Shown: positions 17,671 through 25,685 of the stretch, one piece after another
Numbering within the stretch: the stretch's first letter is position 1
How the letters are laid out: each line of letters starts with the position of its first letter
From: Streptococcus cristatus
Lineage (GTDB): Bacteria; Bacillota; Bacilli; Lactobacillales; Streptococcaceae
NCBI RefSeq assembly: GCF_001578775.1
Contig: NZ_KQ969064.1
Location: 86,485-122,410 of the forward strand
Direction of reading: 5' to 3'
Length of the DNA stretch: 35,926 nt
Translations under genes and position numbers: made by a program
Notes under the pieces: generated by a model
Told to the model about the DNA's origin: nothing
What the model saw: the letters and a program-made list of their open reading frames with translations, nothing else
Database searches by the model: none

Positions 17671-17691
17671 GCCTCAGACGGAGGTTTTTTT
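17671..17691 (+). terminator. Short second hairpin with T-tract before lia promoter
   Basis: GCCTC / GAGGT (17671-17675 and 17681-17685) with loop AGACG is followed by seven T. The stem is short but GC-rich. It either backs up the terminator at 17539-17591 or ends an unannotated short transcript from the roughly 80 bases between them. Confidence 0.5.
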
Positions 17692-17700
17692 GTTTAATTT

Positions 17701-17709
17701 TGTTACAAT
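17701..17709 (+). promoter_or_regulatory. Extended -10 promoter of liaFSR
   Basis: TGTTACAAT (TGN plus TACAAT). No good -35 is present; the expected place is in the T-tract region of the preceding hairpin. LiaFSR operons are autoregulated by LiaR, which often means a weak basal promoter. Confidence 0.6.
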
Positions 17710-17733
17710 AGAGATGTAAGGAAGGGAATAGCT

Positions 17734-18429
17734 ATGTGGAAAGTTCAATTATTCATCTTCGTTGAGGCAATTCTATTATCAATGGCGCTGGTTACCATGC
17801 TGGCTGCCGATTTTTCGCGTGTTGTTCTCATCATGCTACTCTTTCTTTTGTTTTTATATTATTATTTCGGCAAGCAGAGAGGCAATTCGCTATTGGTCGC
17901 GACCATGATTGTCTTCTTTTTCATTGTCATGCTCAATCCTTACGTCATAGCCGCTGTGCTCTTTGCCTTGATTTACGGCATGATTGTAGCCTATCCTTAT
18001 CTGTACAAGGAAAATCAGGAGACTCATCTTTTCTTTGAAGATGCGACCGAAGTTCGGGCTGAAAAAAATCGTTGGTTGGGGGATTTGCAGCATTTTTCAA
18101 AGGATGACTGCCAGTTTCATGATATCAACCTTTTGAGAATGATGGGAAAGGATACCATCCATTTAGAGGATGTCATTGTGGTTAATCATGATAATGTGAT
18201 TGTGATTCGCAAGGGCTTTGGGGATACCAAGATCGTCATTCCTTTGGATGTGGAAATTCAGCTTCAGATCAATACCCTATACGGAGACTTGAATTTTTTA
18301 AATCATCCGCCACGCAAGCTGCGCAATGAAACGATTTCTCTGACAACGCCTGACTATAAGCGAGCCAGTAAAACTGTAAAAATTGTCTTGGTCAGCTTTT
18401 TAGGAAATGTGGAGGTTGTTAGAAAGTGA
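17734..18429 (+). CDS. liaF: LiaF, membrane inhibitor of the LiaSR system
   Basis: A 231-residue membrane protein. Four hydrophobic segments fill residues 5-100, and a soluble C-terminal domain (about 120-231) matches the LiaF/DUF2154-like beta-rich domain (TIHLEDVIVVNHDNVIVIRKGFGDTKIVIPLD region). LiaF keeps the LiaS kinase inactive until the cell envelope is damaged, for example by lipid-II-binding antibiotics. The next gene starts inside its stop codon (4-nt overlap), so LiaF and LiaS are translationally coupled. RBS AAGGAAGG lies before the ATG. Position before a LiaS-type kinase and LiaR-type regulator makes the call firm. Confidence 0.92.
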   Translation: MWKVQLFIFVEAILLSMALVTMLAADFSRVVLIMLLFLLFLYYYFGKQRGNSLLVATMIVFFFIVMLNPYVIAAVLFALIYGMIVAYPYLYKENQETHLFFEDATEVRAEKNRWLGDLQHFSKDDCQFHDINLLRMMGKDTIHLEDVIVVNHDNVIVIRKGFGDTKIVIPLDVEIQLQINTLYGDLNFLNHPPRKLRNETISLTTPDYKRASKTVKIVLVSFLGNVEVVRK

Positions 18430-19445
18430 AAAAAACAAGTTATTTGCTTATTTTCCTCTATACCTTCTTCGTTTTAGGGATTATCTTTCACTACATTTTT
18501 AATCTTTTTAATTTAGAATGGCAAAAGCTGCTGAATAATCTGGATTTGCTCCAGTCCTTTGCTTTCTTTGTTCTGGTTCTTGGCTTAGCGTTGACTATTT
18601 TCTTGGTCGCTGCTGCGCGCTTTCTTCAGCACCTGTCTCTTTCTCAAGTTCAAAAGAATTTAAAAGCTATTTTAGAAAGTAGTGACATACAAGAAACCGG
18701 GCAGTTGGAATTGGACGATTCTCTCATCCGCTTAAAAGAAAAGGTGGATAGTCTAACCGAAAATTTGCAGAAATCTGAGAATCAGGCCTTGCAGGCGGAA
18801 GAAAAGATTATTGAAAAAGAACGCAAGCGGATTGCTCGCGACTTGCATGATACGGTCAGTCAGGAGCTATTTGCTGCTAATATGATTCTCTCAGGTGTCG
18901 CTGGGAATGTGGAGCGTCTTGATAAAGACAATCTCCAGCAACAGTTAAAGGGAATCGCTGACATTCTGGATACAGCACAAAAAGATTTGCGGATCTTGCT
19001 CTTACATTTACGGCCGACAGAGTTGGAAAATCGGACCTTGGTAGAGGGCATGAATGTCTTAATCAAAGAGTTGACAGATAAGTCGGACTTGACTGTCCAG
19101 TTTAAGCATGAGGTGGTCAGCCTGCCCAAGCAGATAGAGGAGCATATTTTTAGGATTATCCAAGAAATCATCAATAATACCTTGCGCCATGCTCAGGCCA
19201 GTCGTCTGGACATCTATCTCTATCAGACGCCAAATAGGCTCAAACTCAAGGTTTCTGATGACGGAATCGGTTTTGATCCGGCTAGTTTGGCTGACATGAG
19301 TTATGGTTTGAAAAATATTGAAGATCGAGTGCATGATATGGCTGGCACCTTGAAGATTCTGACGGCTCCCAAAAAAGGAGTTTCTATCGAAATCAGTGTT
19401 CCATTGTTAGAAGGGGAAAAGGATGAGAATATTACTAGTGGATGA
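18426..19445 (+). CDS. liaS: Sensor histidine kinase LiaS
   Basis: A 339-residue NarX/DegS-type (HPK7) kinase. Two membrane helices (about residues 5-25 and 42-63) enclose a very short external loop of about 16 residues, the intramembrane-sensing layout. A HAMP-like linker and coiled coil precede the phosphoacceptor H141 in RIARDLHDTVSQELF. The HATPase domain shows EIINNTLRHAQ (N box) and SDDGIGFD (G1 box). The start is GTG, overlapping the liaF stop by 4 nt (GTGA). Its end overlaps liaR by 23 nt. It phosphorylates LiaR and, like related kinases, may also dephosphorylate it. Confidence 0.93.
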   Translation: MKKTSYLLIFLYTFFVLGIIFHYIFNLFNLEWQKLLNNLDLLQSFAFFVLVLGLALTIFLVAAARFLQHLSLSQVQKNLKAILESSDIQETGQLELDDSLIRLKEKVDSLTENLQKSENQALQAEEKIIEKERKRIARDLHDTVSQELFAANMILSGVAGNVERLDKDNLQQQLKGIADILDTAQKDLRILLLHLRPTELENRTLVEGMNVLIKELTDKSDLTVQFKHEVVSLPKQIEEHIFRIIQEIINNTLRHAQASRLDIYLYQTPNRLKLKVSDDGIGFDPASLADMSYGLKNIEDRVHDMAGTLKILTAPKKGVSIEISVPLLEGEKDENITSG

Positions 19446-20055
19446 CCATCAAATGGTCAGATTGGGCTTGAAAAGCTTTTTTGAATTACAGGACGATATT
19501 GAAGAAGTGACAGAGGCTACCAATGGTAGAGAAGGTGTCGAAAAGGCTTTGGAAAGCCGTCCAGATGTGATTATGATGGATATTGTTATGCCAGAGATGA
19601 GTGGCATTGATGCTACTTTGGCTATCTTGAAAGAATGGCCAGAGGCAAAAATTTTGATTTTAACGTCCTATCTGGACAATGAAAAAATCTATCCTGTCTT
19701 GGATGCGGGTGCTCGTGGCTATATGTTGAAGACTTCTAGTGCGGATGAAATTCTCCACGCCGTCAGAAAGGTTGCAAAGGGTGAATTTGCCATTGAAACA
19801 GAAGTCAGCAAGAAGGTAGAATATCATCGGAATCATATAGAGCTTCACGAGGATTTGACAGCGCGGGAGCGGGATATTTTGGGGCTTCTAGCCAAGGGCT
19901 ATGAAAACCAGCGGATTGCTGACGAGCTCTTTATTTCCTTGAAAACGGTCAAGACGCATGTGTCCAATATTTTGTCTAAGCTAGAAGTGAGCGATCGGAC
20001 TCAGGCAGTTGTCTATGCTTTTCAGCATCACCTTGTTCCGCAAGACGACTTTTAA
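19423..20055 (+). CDS. liaR: Response regulator LiaR
   Basis: A 210-residue NarL/FixJ-type regulator. The receiver domain has acidic D7/D8 in VDDHQ, phosphoacceptor D53 in [12 protein letters not shown]81 in LTSY and K103 in YMLKTS. A LuxR-type HTH follows ([35 protein letters not shown] pattern, about residues 140-200). It activates envelope-stress genes, including its own operon. It overlaps liaS by 23 nt, with RBS AAGGGGAAAAGG inside liaS. The downstream HAD-cyclophilin gene has its own -10 box 4 nt after the liaR stop, though readthrough is likely since no terminator intervenes. Confidence 0.95.
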   Translation: MRILLVDDHQMVRLGLKSFFELQDDIEEVTEATNGREGVEKALESRPDVIMMDIVMPEMSGIDATLAILKEWPEAKILILTSYLDNEKIYPVLDAGARGYMLKTSSADEILHAVRKVAKGEFAIETEVSKKVEYHRNHIELHEDLTARERDILGLLAKGYENQRIADELFISLKTVKTHVSNILSKLEVSDRTQAVVYAFQHHLVPQDDF

Positions 20056-20064
20056 TGATATAAT
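20056..20064 (+). promoter_or_regulatory. Extended -10 promoter of the HAD-cyclophilin gene
   Basis: TGATATAAT directly follows the liaR stop codon. No strong -35 is seen. The start codon is at 20093, with RBS AAAGAGGAAG between. Confidence 0.6.
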
Positions 20065-20092
20065 AGAGAAGATTAAATTGAAAGAGGAAGAT

Positions 20093-21493
20093 ATGAAGAC
20101 AAAATTAAAATATAAGGCGAAAAAGATTAAGATTGTTTTCTTTGATATCGATGATACTTTGCGTGTCAAGGAAACAGGCTTCATCCCAGAGTCGATCAAA
20201 GTTGTATTTAAGCAGCTGAGAGAAAAGGGAATTCTGACAGGAATTGCTTCTGGTCGTGGCATTTTTGGAGTTGTTCCAGAAATTCGTGACTTGGATCCTG
20301 ATTTTTTTGTCACCTTGAATGGGGCTTATGTTGAAAATAGAAAAGGCGAAGTCATTGCAAAAACGGTCATTCCGCAAGAATGCGTGGAATCCTACATTTC
20401 CTGGACCAAGGAAGTGGGAATTGAGTACGGTTTGGTAGGCAGTCACGAAGCGGCTTTGTCTGTTCGTAATCCTATGATTTCGTCAGCAATTGATATCATT
20501 TATCCAGATCTGGCTGTCAATCCTGATTTTTACCAAGATCATGAAATCTATCAAATGTGGACTTTTGAGGATGTAGGTGACAGTTTGCAGTTGCCAGAAG
20601 ATTTGGCCGAGTCTCTTCGTATGGTACGTTGGCATGAGCATTCATCGGATGTCGTACCGAAAGAAGGTTCAAAGGCAGCTGGCGTTGCTAAGGTCGTAGA
20701 GCACCTAGGCTTCAAACCAGAAAATGTTTTAGTTTTTGGCGACGGACTCAATGATTTAGAATTATTTGACTATGCAGGGCTCAGTATTGCTATGGGAGTT
20801 TCCCATGAGGAATTGCAGAAAAAGGCTGATTTTGTCACAAAAACGGTCGAAGAAGACGGCATCTTTGACGCCTTGGAGCAATTGGGCATGGTAGAGAAAG
20901 AATTGACCTTCCCACAGCTCCATCTTGATGAGGTTCAAGGTCCAATTGCAAAGATCAAGACAAATCATGGTGAACTGAAGATTCAACTCTTCCCAGACCA
21001 AGCACCCAAAACAGTTGCCAACTTTATCGCCTTATCAAAGGATGGCTACTATGACGGAGTAATCTTCCACCGAGTTATCAAAGATTTTATGATTCAGGGG
21101 GGCGATCCGACAGGTACTGGTATGGGCGGAGAGTCTATCTACGGCGAGCGCTTTGAAGATGAGTTTTCACCGGAACTTTATAACATTCGTGGTGCCCTAT
21201 CAATGGCGAATGCGGGACCAAATACCAATGGCAGTCAGTTCTTTATTGTCCAAAATAGCAGTCTTCCTTATTCAACCAAGGAATTGACCCGGGGAGGATG
21301 GCCGAAGCCAATCGCTGAAGTTTATGCTAGCAAGGGCGGGACACCGCATTTGGACCGTCGACATACTGTGTTTGGTCAACTGGTGGATGAGGCATCTTAT
21401 GAAGTTTTGGATAAAATTGCAGCGGTTGAAACAGCTTCAATGGATAAACCACTTGAGGATGTTGTCATTGAGACGATTGAGGTTATAGACTAA
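20093..21493 (+). CDS. Bifunctional Cof-type HAD phosphatase / cyclophilin peptidyl-prolyl isomerase
   Basis: A 466-residue fusion. Residues 10-270 are a HAD-IIB (Cof) phosphatase with nucleophile motif DIDDT (D18, D20), SGR (motif II), a Lys in KEGSKAAG (motif III) and GDGLNDLEL (motif IV). Residues about 283-466 are a cyclophilin with [15 protein letters not shown], whose Arg is catalytic, and a core like QFFIV. No signal peptide is visible, so it should be cytosolic. The same fusion is known in streptococci; the linked function is unexplained. I chose ATG 20093 over an upstream in-frame start at 20009, which lies inside liaR and upstream of the -10 box. The stop overlaps the next start by one base (TAATG). 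Confidence 0.9.
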   Translation: MKTKLKYKAKKIKIVFFDIDDTLRVKETGFIPESIKVVFKQLREKGILTGIASGRGIFGVVPEIRDLDPDFFVTLNGAYVENRKGEVIAKTVIPQECVESYISWTKEVGIEYGLVGSHEAALSVRNPMISSAIDIIYPDLAVNPDFYQDHEIYQMWTFEDVGDSLQLPEDLAESLRMVRWHEHSSDVVPKEGSKAAGVAKVVEHLGFKPENVLVFGDGLNDLELFDYAGLSIAMGVSHEELQKKADFVTKTVEEDGIFDALEQLGMVEKELTFPQLHLDEVQGPIAKIKTNHGELKIQLFPDQAPKTVANFIALSKDGYYDGVIFHRVIKDFMIQGGDPTGTGMGGESIYGERFEDEFSPELYNIRGALSMANAGPNTNGSQFFIVQNSSLPYSTKELTRGGWPKPIAEVYASKGGTPHLDRRHTVFGQLVDEASYEVLDKIAAVETASMDKPLEDVVIETIEVID

Positions 21494-21855
21494 TGAAAAT
21501 CGGAGATAAGTTAAAGGGTAAAATTACAGGAATTCAGCCCTACGGTGCCTTTGTCGAACTAGAAAGCGGTCTGGTCGGTCTCATTCATATTTCTGAGATT
21601 CGGACGGGCTATATTGACAATATTCACGATATTTTGAAAATTGGTGATCAGGTTCTTGTGCAGGTAGTAGATTATGATGAGTTTTCTGGTAAGGCCAGCC
21701 TGTCAATGCGCACTTTAGAGGAAGAAAAACATCGTTTACCGAGACGACATCGCTTTTCAAATGATCGTTGTAAAATTGGATTTGCGCCCTTAGGTAAGCA
21801 ATTGCCAATCTGGATAAGGGAAGCCAAAGCTTTTCTGAAAGAACAAAAAGAGTAA
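21493..21855 (+). CDS. cvfD: S1-domain RNA-binding protein, CvfD/GSP13-like
   Basis: A 120-residue protein. Residues 1-72 are a classical S1 RNA-binding domain (GDKLKGKITGIQPYGAFVEL, GLIHISEI, VQVVDYDEFSGKASLSMR). The C-terminal 45 residues are basic then amphipathic (LPRRHRFSNDRCKIGF), as in general stress protein 13 (YugI) and streptococcal CvfD. CvfD is reported to act as a pleiotropic post-transcriptional regulator in pneumococcus. Translation is coupled to the HAD-cyclophilin gene through a TAATG overlap. The symbol is by similarity of architecture and length; other S1 paralogues exist in the genus. Confidence 0.8.
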   Translation: MKIGDKLKGKITGIQPYGAFVELESGLVGLIHISEIRTGYIDNIHDILKIGDQVLVQVVDYDEFSGKASLSMRTLEEEKHRLPRRHRFSNDRCKIGFAPLGKQLPIWIREAKAFLKEQKE

Positions 21856-21888
21856 AAAATTCCTACCCAAACGGGTAGGAATTTTGTT
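21856..21888. terminator. Bidirectional terminator between cvfD and cysK
   Basis: A perfect 13-bp stem AAAATTCCTACCC / GGGTAGGAATTTT (21856-21868 and 21873-21885), loop AAAC, with T-rich exits on both strands. It serves the convergent genes. Confidence 0.92.
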
Positions 21889-21902
21889 AACTATTTTCAC
21901 GA

Positions 21903-22832
21903 TTAAGCGTCAAATTCGTAGAGAGCGGTAGATAGGTAGCGTTCTCCGTTATCAGGTGCTAGGGCAAGGACTTTCTTGCCAGTTCCTAGTTTTTTAGCGA
22001 CTTCGATGGCTGCAAAAATAGCTGCAGCAGATGAAATTCCGACTAGGAAACCTTCCTGACCACCAATATGGCGTCCTAACTCTAGCGCTTGATCAGAAGT
22101 CACGCGGACAATACCATCATAGGCTGCTGTATCCAAGGTTTCTGGAATGAATCCAGCTGAAAGTCCTTGGATTTTGTGAGGACCTGGTTTCTCACCAGAA
22201 AGGATAGCAGATTCGTCTGCTTCAACCGCATAGATTTGGACATTTGGATTCGCTTTTTTAAGAGCATGAGAGACACCAGAGATAGTCCCACCAGTTCCGA
22301 CACCACCGACAAAAGCGTCCAGTCCAGTTTCACCGAAAGCAGCGATAACTTCTGCTCCTGTTGTTCGTTCGTGAACCTCTGGATTAGCCGGATTGTTAAA
22401 CTGCAGTGGCAACCAGCCATTTCGTTCTTTCGCGATTTCTTCTGCCTTGGCAATAGCCCCTTTCATTCCTTCGCTACCCGGAGTCAAAACTAGCTCTGCC
22501 CCATAAGCTTGGATAATCTTGCGGCGCTCCACACTCATGGTTTCTGGCATTACAATGACAACCTTGTAGCCTTTAGCAGCCCCAACCCATGAAAGACCAA
22601 TACCGGTATTTCCGCTGGTTGCTTCAACGATAGTATCGCCAGGCTTGATAAGGCCATCGCGTTCAGCTGCCTCAATCATGCTGAGAGCAATCCGGTCTTT
22701 GACAGAAGAGCCAGGGTTGAAGGCTTCTAACTTGACATAAACCTCAGCTGCTCCTTCAGGAACGATATTATTAAGTTTAACAATTGGCGTTCTTCCAACT
22801 AATTCTGTGATATTTTGATAAATGTTTGCCAT
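21903..22832 (-). CDS. cysK: Cysteine synthase A (O-acetylserine sulfhydrylase)
   Basis: A 309-residue PLP enzyme that makes L-cysteine from O-acetylserine and sulfide. PLP-binding K45 lies in NPGSSVKDR. The substrate loop is [11 protein letters not shown], and the phosphate-binding glycine loop is [20 protein letters not shown] near the C terminus is typical of CysK. Length is standard. It is a single gene with a good sigma-A promoter (TTTACA, 17 nt, TATACT). In streptococci cysK is often under LysR-type sulfur regulators, but I did not identify an operator here. It ends at the shared bidirectional hairpin. Confidence 0.95.
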   Translation of the reverse strand: MANIYQNITELVGRTPIVKLNNIVPEGAAEVYVKLEAFNPGSSVKDRIALSMIEAAERDGLIKPGDTIVEATSGNTGIGLSWVGAAKGYKVVIVMPETMSVERRKIIQAYGAELVLTPGSEGMKGAIAKAEEIAKERNGWLPLQFNNPANPEVHERTTGAEVIAAFGETGLDAFVGGVGTGGTISGVSHALKKANPNVQIYAVEADESAILSGEKPGPHKIQGLSAGFIPETLDTAAYDGIVRVTSDQALELGRHIGGQEGFLVGISSAAAIFAAIEVAKKLGTGKKVLALAPDNGERYLSTALYEFDA

Positions 22833-22861
22833 TTTTCCTACCTCAATACTTTAATGAGACT

Positions 22862-22890
22862 AGTATAAGCTGAAAGTGGCACTTTGTAAA
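22862..22890 (-). promoter_or_regulatory. Promoter of cysK
   Basis: Minus strand: TTTACA (22890-22885), a 17-nt spacer, TATACT (22867-22862). The start point is about 20-25 nt before the ATG. Confidence 0.75.
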
Positions 22891-22892
22891 AT

Positions 22893-22941
22893 ATAAAAAA
22901 GCTATGACCACGATAAAAATTCTTTATCACTAAGCCTAGCT
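22893..22941 (-). terminator. Terminator of yigZ
   Basis: Read on the minus strand, an outer stem AGCTA/TAGCT encloses an inner stem GATAAA/TTTATC with a 5-nt loop, ending in six T. It lies between yigZ and the cysK promoter. Confidence 0.65.
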
Positions 22942-22948
22942 GTTAAGA

Positions 22949-23584
22949 TTATTCAACTGTTAAAGGAATTTCAATCTCGCGCAAACCTTGATCATCAATT
23001 TGGATTTTGCCATTGAAAAACTCAACTAATTTCTGAACTAGTGGTTCTTTTTCCTGCTTGTCAATATAGATGGTTGTGGCCACTAGATCTGTGAACTCTG
23101 TATCGAATTCGATCAGATCTTCAGCTTTTAAAAAGTTATCGAAGTTTTGGTACTGGCTGTAAGACATTTTAAGACGCAAACCGGCCTGTTCCTTGATTTC
23201 GATCAGACCAATTTCTTTGATTGCCCAGGCGACGCTGCTTGCATAAGCCCGAATGAGCCCACCAGCTCCTAGCTTAATCCCACCAAAATAGCGCGTGACC
23301 ACAAAGCAGACATTGGTCACCTGGTGATTTTCCATGACACCGAGCATGGGGACGCCCGCTGTACCGCTGGGCTCGCCGTCATCACTGGTTCGTTTGATTT
23401 CACTTTTCTCCCCGACAATAAAAGCAGAGCAATTATGAGTGGCTTTATAGTGCTCTTTTTTGATGGCAGCAATAAAATCTCTGGCTTCCTCTTCTGAGTA
23501 AACGCGCTTGGCGTGGCAAATGAAGCGGGATTTTTTAATTTCTTCTTGGGCTTGGCCGTCTTGTCTAATTGTTCTATATTCCAT
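22949..23584 (-). CDS. yigZ: YigZ/IMPACT-family protein
   Basis: A 211-residue protein of the YigZ (UPF0029, IMPACT N-terminal) family. Residues 1-115 form the IMPACT domain with the conserved KSRFICHAKRV, THNCSAF, TSDDGEPSGTAG and VVTRYFGGIKLGAGGLIRAY motifs. A C-terminal DUF1949-type ferredoxin-like domain follows. The eukaryotic relative IMPACT regulates Gcn2 on ribosomes; the bacterial role is not established. I chose ATG 23584 because the N terminus MEYRTI is the usual family start; the GTG five codons upstream lies within the predicted -10 region. No Shine-Dalgarno is visible. The -10 box ends only 6 nt before this ATG, which implies a leaderless mRNA. Confidence 0.88.
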   Translation of the reverse strand: MEYRTIRQDGQAQEEIKKSRFICHAKRVYSEEEARDFIAAIKKEHYKATHNCSAFIVGEKSEIKRTSDDGEPSGTAGVPMLGVMENHQVTNVCFVVTRYFGGIKLGAGGLIRAYASSVAWAIKEIGLIEIKEQAGLRLKMSYSQYQNFDNFLKAEDLIEFDTEFTDLVATTIYIDKQEKEPLVQKLVEFFNGKIQIDDQGLREIEIPLTVE

Positions 23585-23590
23585 AGTTTT

Positions 23591-23619
23591 ATTGTACACA
23601 AAAAGATGGATTTTTCCAA
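23591..23619 (-). promoter_or_regulatory. Promoter of yigZ, apparently leaderless
   Basis: Minus strand: TTGGAA (23619-23614), exactly 17 nt, then TACAAT (23596-23591). Only AAAACT separates the -10 from the ATG, so the predicted start point is at or next to the start codon. Confidence 0.65.
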
Positions 23620-23625
23620 AAGTTT

Positions 23626-23633
23626 TACGAATA
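23626..23633 (+). promoter_or_regulatory. cin-box (SigX/ComX promoter) of comFA
   Basis: TACGAATA is an exact match to the streptococcal late-competence promoter element recognised by SigX. It lies 7 nt before the comFA start codon, in front of a known late competence gene, so function is very likely. Confidence 0.9.
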
Positions 23634-23640
23634 AAAAAGT

Positions 23641-24942
23641 ATGTTAGAAAGAAAAGATTGCCTAGGTAGGATATTTACAAAAGATCAGCTCAGTCCCGAA
23701 CTGCGTATGCAGGCTCAGCAGCTACCCAGTATGCGAGAGGAAAGGAGAAAGTTGTTTTGCGGCCGCTGTGGCTCTCAAGTAGACAAGGAGAACTACCAGC
23801 TACCTGTCAATGCCTACTATTGTAGGGAATGCGTGATTTTGGGGCGAGTTCGGAGTGATCAAGAACTCTACTATTTTCCGCAGGAAGATTTTCCAGAAAA
23901 TCAGGTACTCAAGTGGCAGGGACAATTAACAGCCTTTCAAGCGAAAGTTTCTCAGGGACTGTTAGAGTCAGTTGCTCAAAAACAGAATAGCCTAGTCCAT
24001 GCAGTGACTGGGGCGGGCAAAACGGAAATGATTTATCAGGTGATTGCAGAAGTGATTGATCGTGGAGGTGCCGTTTGCCTAGCCAGCCCTCGGATTGATG
24101 TCTGTTTGGAGCTTTATCGCCGGCTCAAGCTGGATTTTGCCTGCCCGATTTCGCTTTTGCATGGGGAATCCGAGCCATATTTTCGTAGTCCCTTGGTCAT
24201 TGCCACCACTCATCAGCTTCTTAAATTTTATCGAGCTTTTGATTTGCTGATTGTGGATGAAGTAGATGCTTTTCCTTATGTGGACAATCCTGTGCTCTAC
24301 CATGCTGTGGAGCAGTCGGTCAAGGAGGAGGGAACGACAATTTTCTTAACTGCCACTTCGACGGATGAGTTGGATAAAAAAGTCCAAAAAGGAGAACTAA
24401 AACGCCTTAGTCTTCCTCGCCGCTTCCATGGCAATCCTTTGATTGTGCCCCAAAAAGTTTGGATGGCGGATTTTCAAAAATATCTAGCGAAAAAGAAATT
24501 GCCGCCTAAACTGAAAAAGTATATCGAGAGACAGAGAAAAACAGGCTTTCCCTTACTGATCTTTGCCTCGGAAATCAAAAGAGGTCAGGAATTTGCGCAA
24601 GTTTTGGAGGAGATATTTCCAGCGGAAAGAGTCAGATTTGTGGCTTCGACAACTGAAAATCGTTTAGAAATCGTTGAAGAGTTTCGCAAACGAGAAATTA
24701 CTATTTTGGTTACGACAACCATCTTAGAGCGTGGCGTGACCTTTCCCTGTGTAGATGTCTTTGTTCTAGAAGCTAACCATCGTCTCTTTAGCCGTAGCGC
24801 CTTGGTGCAGATTTCTGGCCGAGTGGGACGTAGCATGGAGCGACCGACGGGAGATTTATTCTTTTTTCACGACGGCACCACGCGTTCAATCGAAAAAGCG
24901 ATTCGTGAAATCAAACTGATGAACAAGGAGGCTGGCCTATGA
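23641..24942 (+). CDS. comFA: ComFA, DNA-uptake helicase/translocase
   Basis: A 433-residue ATP-driven helicase-like protein that helps bring single-stranded DNA through the membrane during competence. The N-terminal four-Cys zinc site is C40, C43, C61 and C64. Walker A is AVTGAGKTE (121-129) and Walker B is DEVD (206-209). SAT-type motif III appears as LTATST, and motif VI as QISGRVGRS. Length and motifs match pneumococcal ComFA. An exact cin-box sits 7 nt upstream, so transcription is expected only in competent cells; there is no room for a Shine-Dalgarno in that mRNA. The stop overlaps the comFC start by 4 nt (ATGA). Confidence 0.95.
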   Translation: MLERKDCLGRIFTKDQLSPELRMQAQQLPSMREERRKLFCGRCGSQVDKENYQLPVNAYYCRECVILGRVRSDQELYYFPQEDFPENQVLKWQGQLTAFQAKVSQGLLESVAQKQNSLVHAVTGAGKTEMIYQVIAEVIDRGGAVCLASPRIDVCLELYRRLKLDFACPISLLHGESEPYFRSPLVIATTHQLLKFYRAFDLLIVDEVDAFPYVDNPVLYHAVEQSVKEEGTTIFLTATSTDELDKKVQKGELKRLSLPRRFHGNPLIVPQKVWMADFQKYLAKKKLPPKLKKYIERQRKTGFPLLIFASEIKRGQEFAQVLEEIFPAERVRFVASTTENRLEIVEEFRKREITILVTTTILERGVTFPCVDVFVLEANHRLFSRSALVQISGRVGRSMERPTGDLFFFHDGTTRSIEKAIREIKLMNKEAGL

Positions 24943-25604
24943 AAAATTGCCTGTTATGCAGCCAAGTAGTCGAAGAAAATAGGACTTTTTCTTCCTTGAT
25001 TTTATTGCAAAAAGAACAAAATACAATTTGTAACCATTGTCGAGCAGGATTTGAAATGATTTCCTCTATCCATTGCCCACGTTGCTGGAAGGAGGATGAA
25101 GCGAAAGTCTGCTCGGATTGTCAAAAATGGGAAGCGCAAGGCTATGTAGTTCAGCATCAGGCCTGTTTTCTTTATAATGATTTGATGAAGGATTTCTTCA
25201 GCAAATACAAGTTTCAAGGAGATTATCTTCTGAGATTTGTGTTTGCGGAAGTTCTCAAAAAAAGTCTCAGAAACTTCAAAAAATATACTTTAGTTCCTAT
25301 TCCAGTCAGTCCTGAAAAATACCAAAATCGAGGTTTTAATCAGGTGAAAGGCTTCTTGCAAGCAGCTGGCTTGCCTTATAAACATTTGCTTGAAAAGCAG
25401 GATGTGCTTGCCCAATCTAGTAAAAATCGCCAAGAACGTTTAAAAAGCCAGCAATGTTTTACATTGTCAAAAGATGTCCTTCTGCCAGAAAAAATTCTTC
25501 TGATAGACGATGTGTATACGACTGGAAAAACCTTACAATTGGCTCGAGAATTATTGCTGGAAGCAGGTGTGAAAGAAGTTTTGACATTTTCACTCGCAAG
25601 ATAA
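24939..25604 (+). CDS. comFC: ComFC, competence phosphoribosyltransferase-like protein
   Basis: A 221-residue late competence protein partnering ComFA in DNA uptake. Four CxxC pairs at C4/C7, C31/C34, C46/C49 and C58/C61 form an N-terminal zinc-binding region. A type I phosphoribosyltransferase fold follows, with the PRPP loop ILLIDDVYTTGKT near residues 186-198. Basic NRGFNQ and KNRQERLKSQ segments resemble the family. Translation is coupled to comFA by ATGA overlap, with RBS AAGGAGG inside comFA. No terminator follows before hpf. Confidence 0.93.
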   Translation: MKNCLLCSQVVEENRTFSSLILLQKEQNTICNHCRAGFEMISSIHCPRCWKEDEAKVCSDCQKWEAQGYVVQHQACFLYNDLMKDFFSKYKFQGDYLLRFVFAEVLKKSLRNFKKYTLVPIPVSPEKYQNRGFNQVKGFLQAAGLPYKHLLEKQDVLAQSSKNRQERLKSQQCFTLSKDVLLPEKILLIDDVYTTGKTLQLARELLLEAGVKEVLTFSLAR

Positions 25605-25612
25605 GAAAATAT

Positions 25613-25641
25613 TTGCAAAAAAGGAATGAAAGCGTTATAAT
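25613..25641 (+). promoter_or_regulatory. Promoter of hpf
   Basis: TTGCAA (25613-25618), a 17-nt spacer and a perfect TATAAT (25636-25641). It begins 9 nt after the comFC stop. Confidence 0.75.
25626..25641 (+). promoter_or_regulatory. cre-like CcpA site over the hpf -10 box
   Basis: ATGAAAGCGTTATAAT matches the cre consensus WTGNAARCGNWWNCAW with one mismatch (A instead of C at position 14). It covers the spacer and -10 of the hpf promoter, where binding would repress. This fits induction of the hibernation factor when glucose runs out. Confidence 0.6.
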
Positions 25642-25685
25642 GATATTGTAAATAAAACATTTATGTTTAGAAAGAAGGTACTTAT

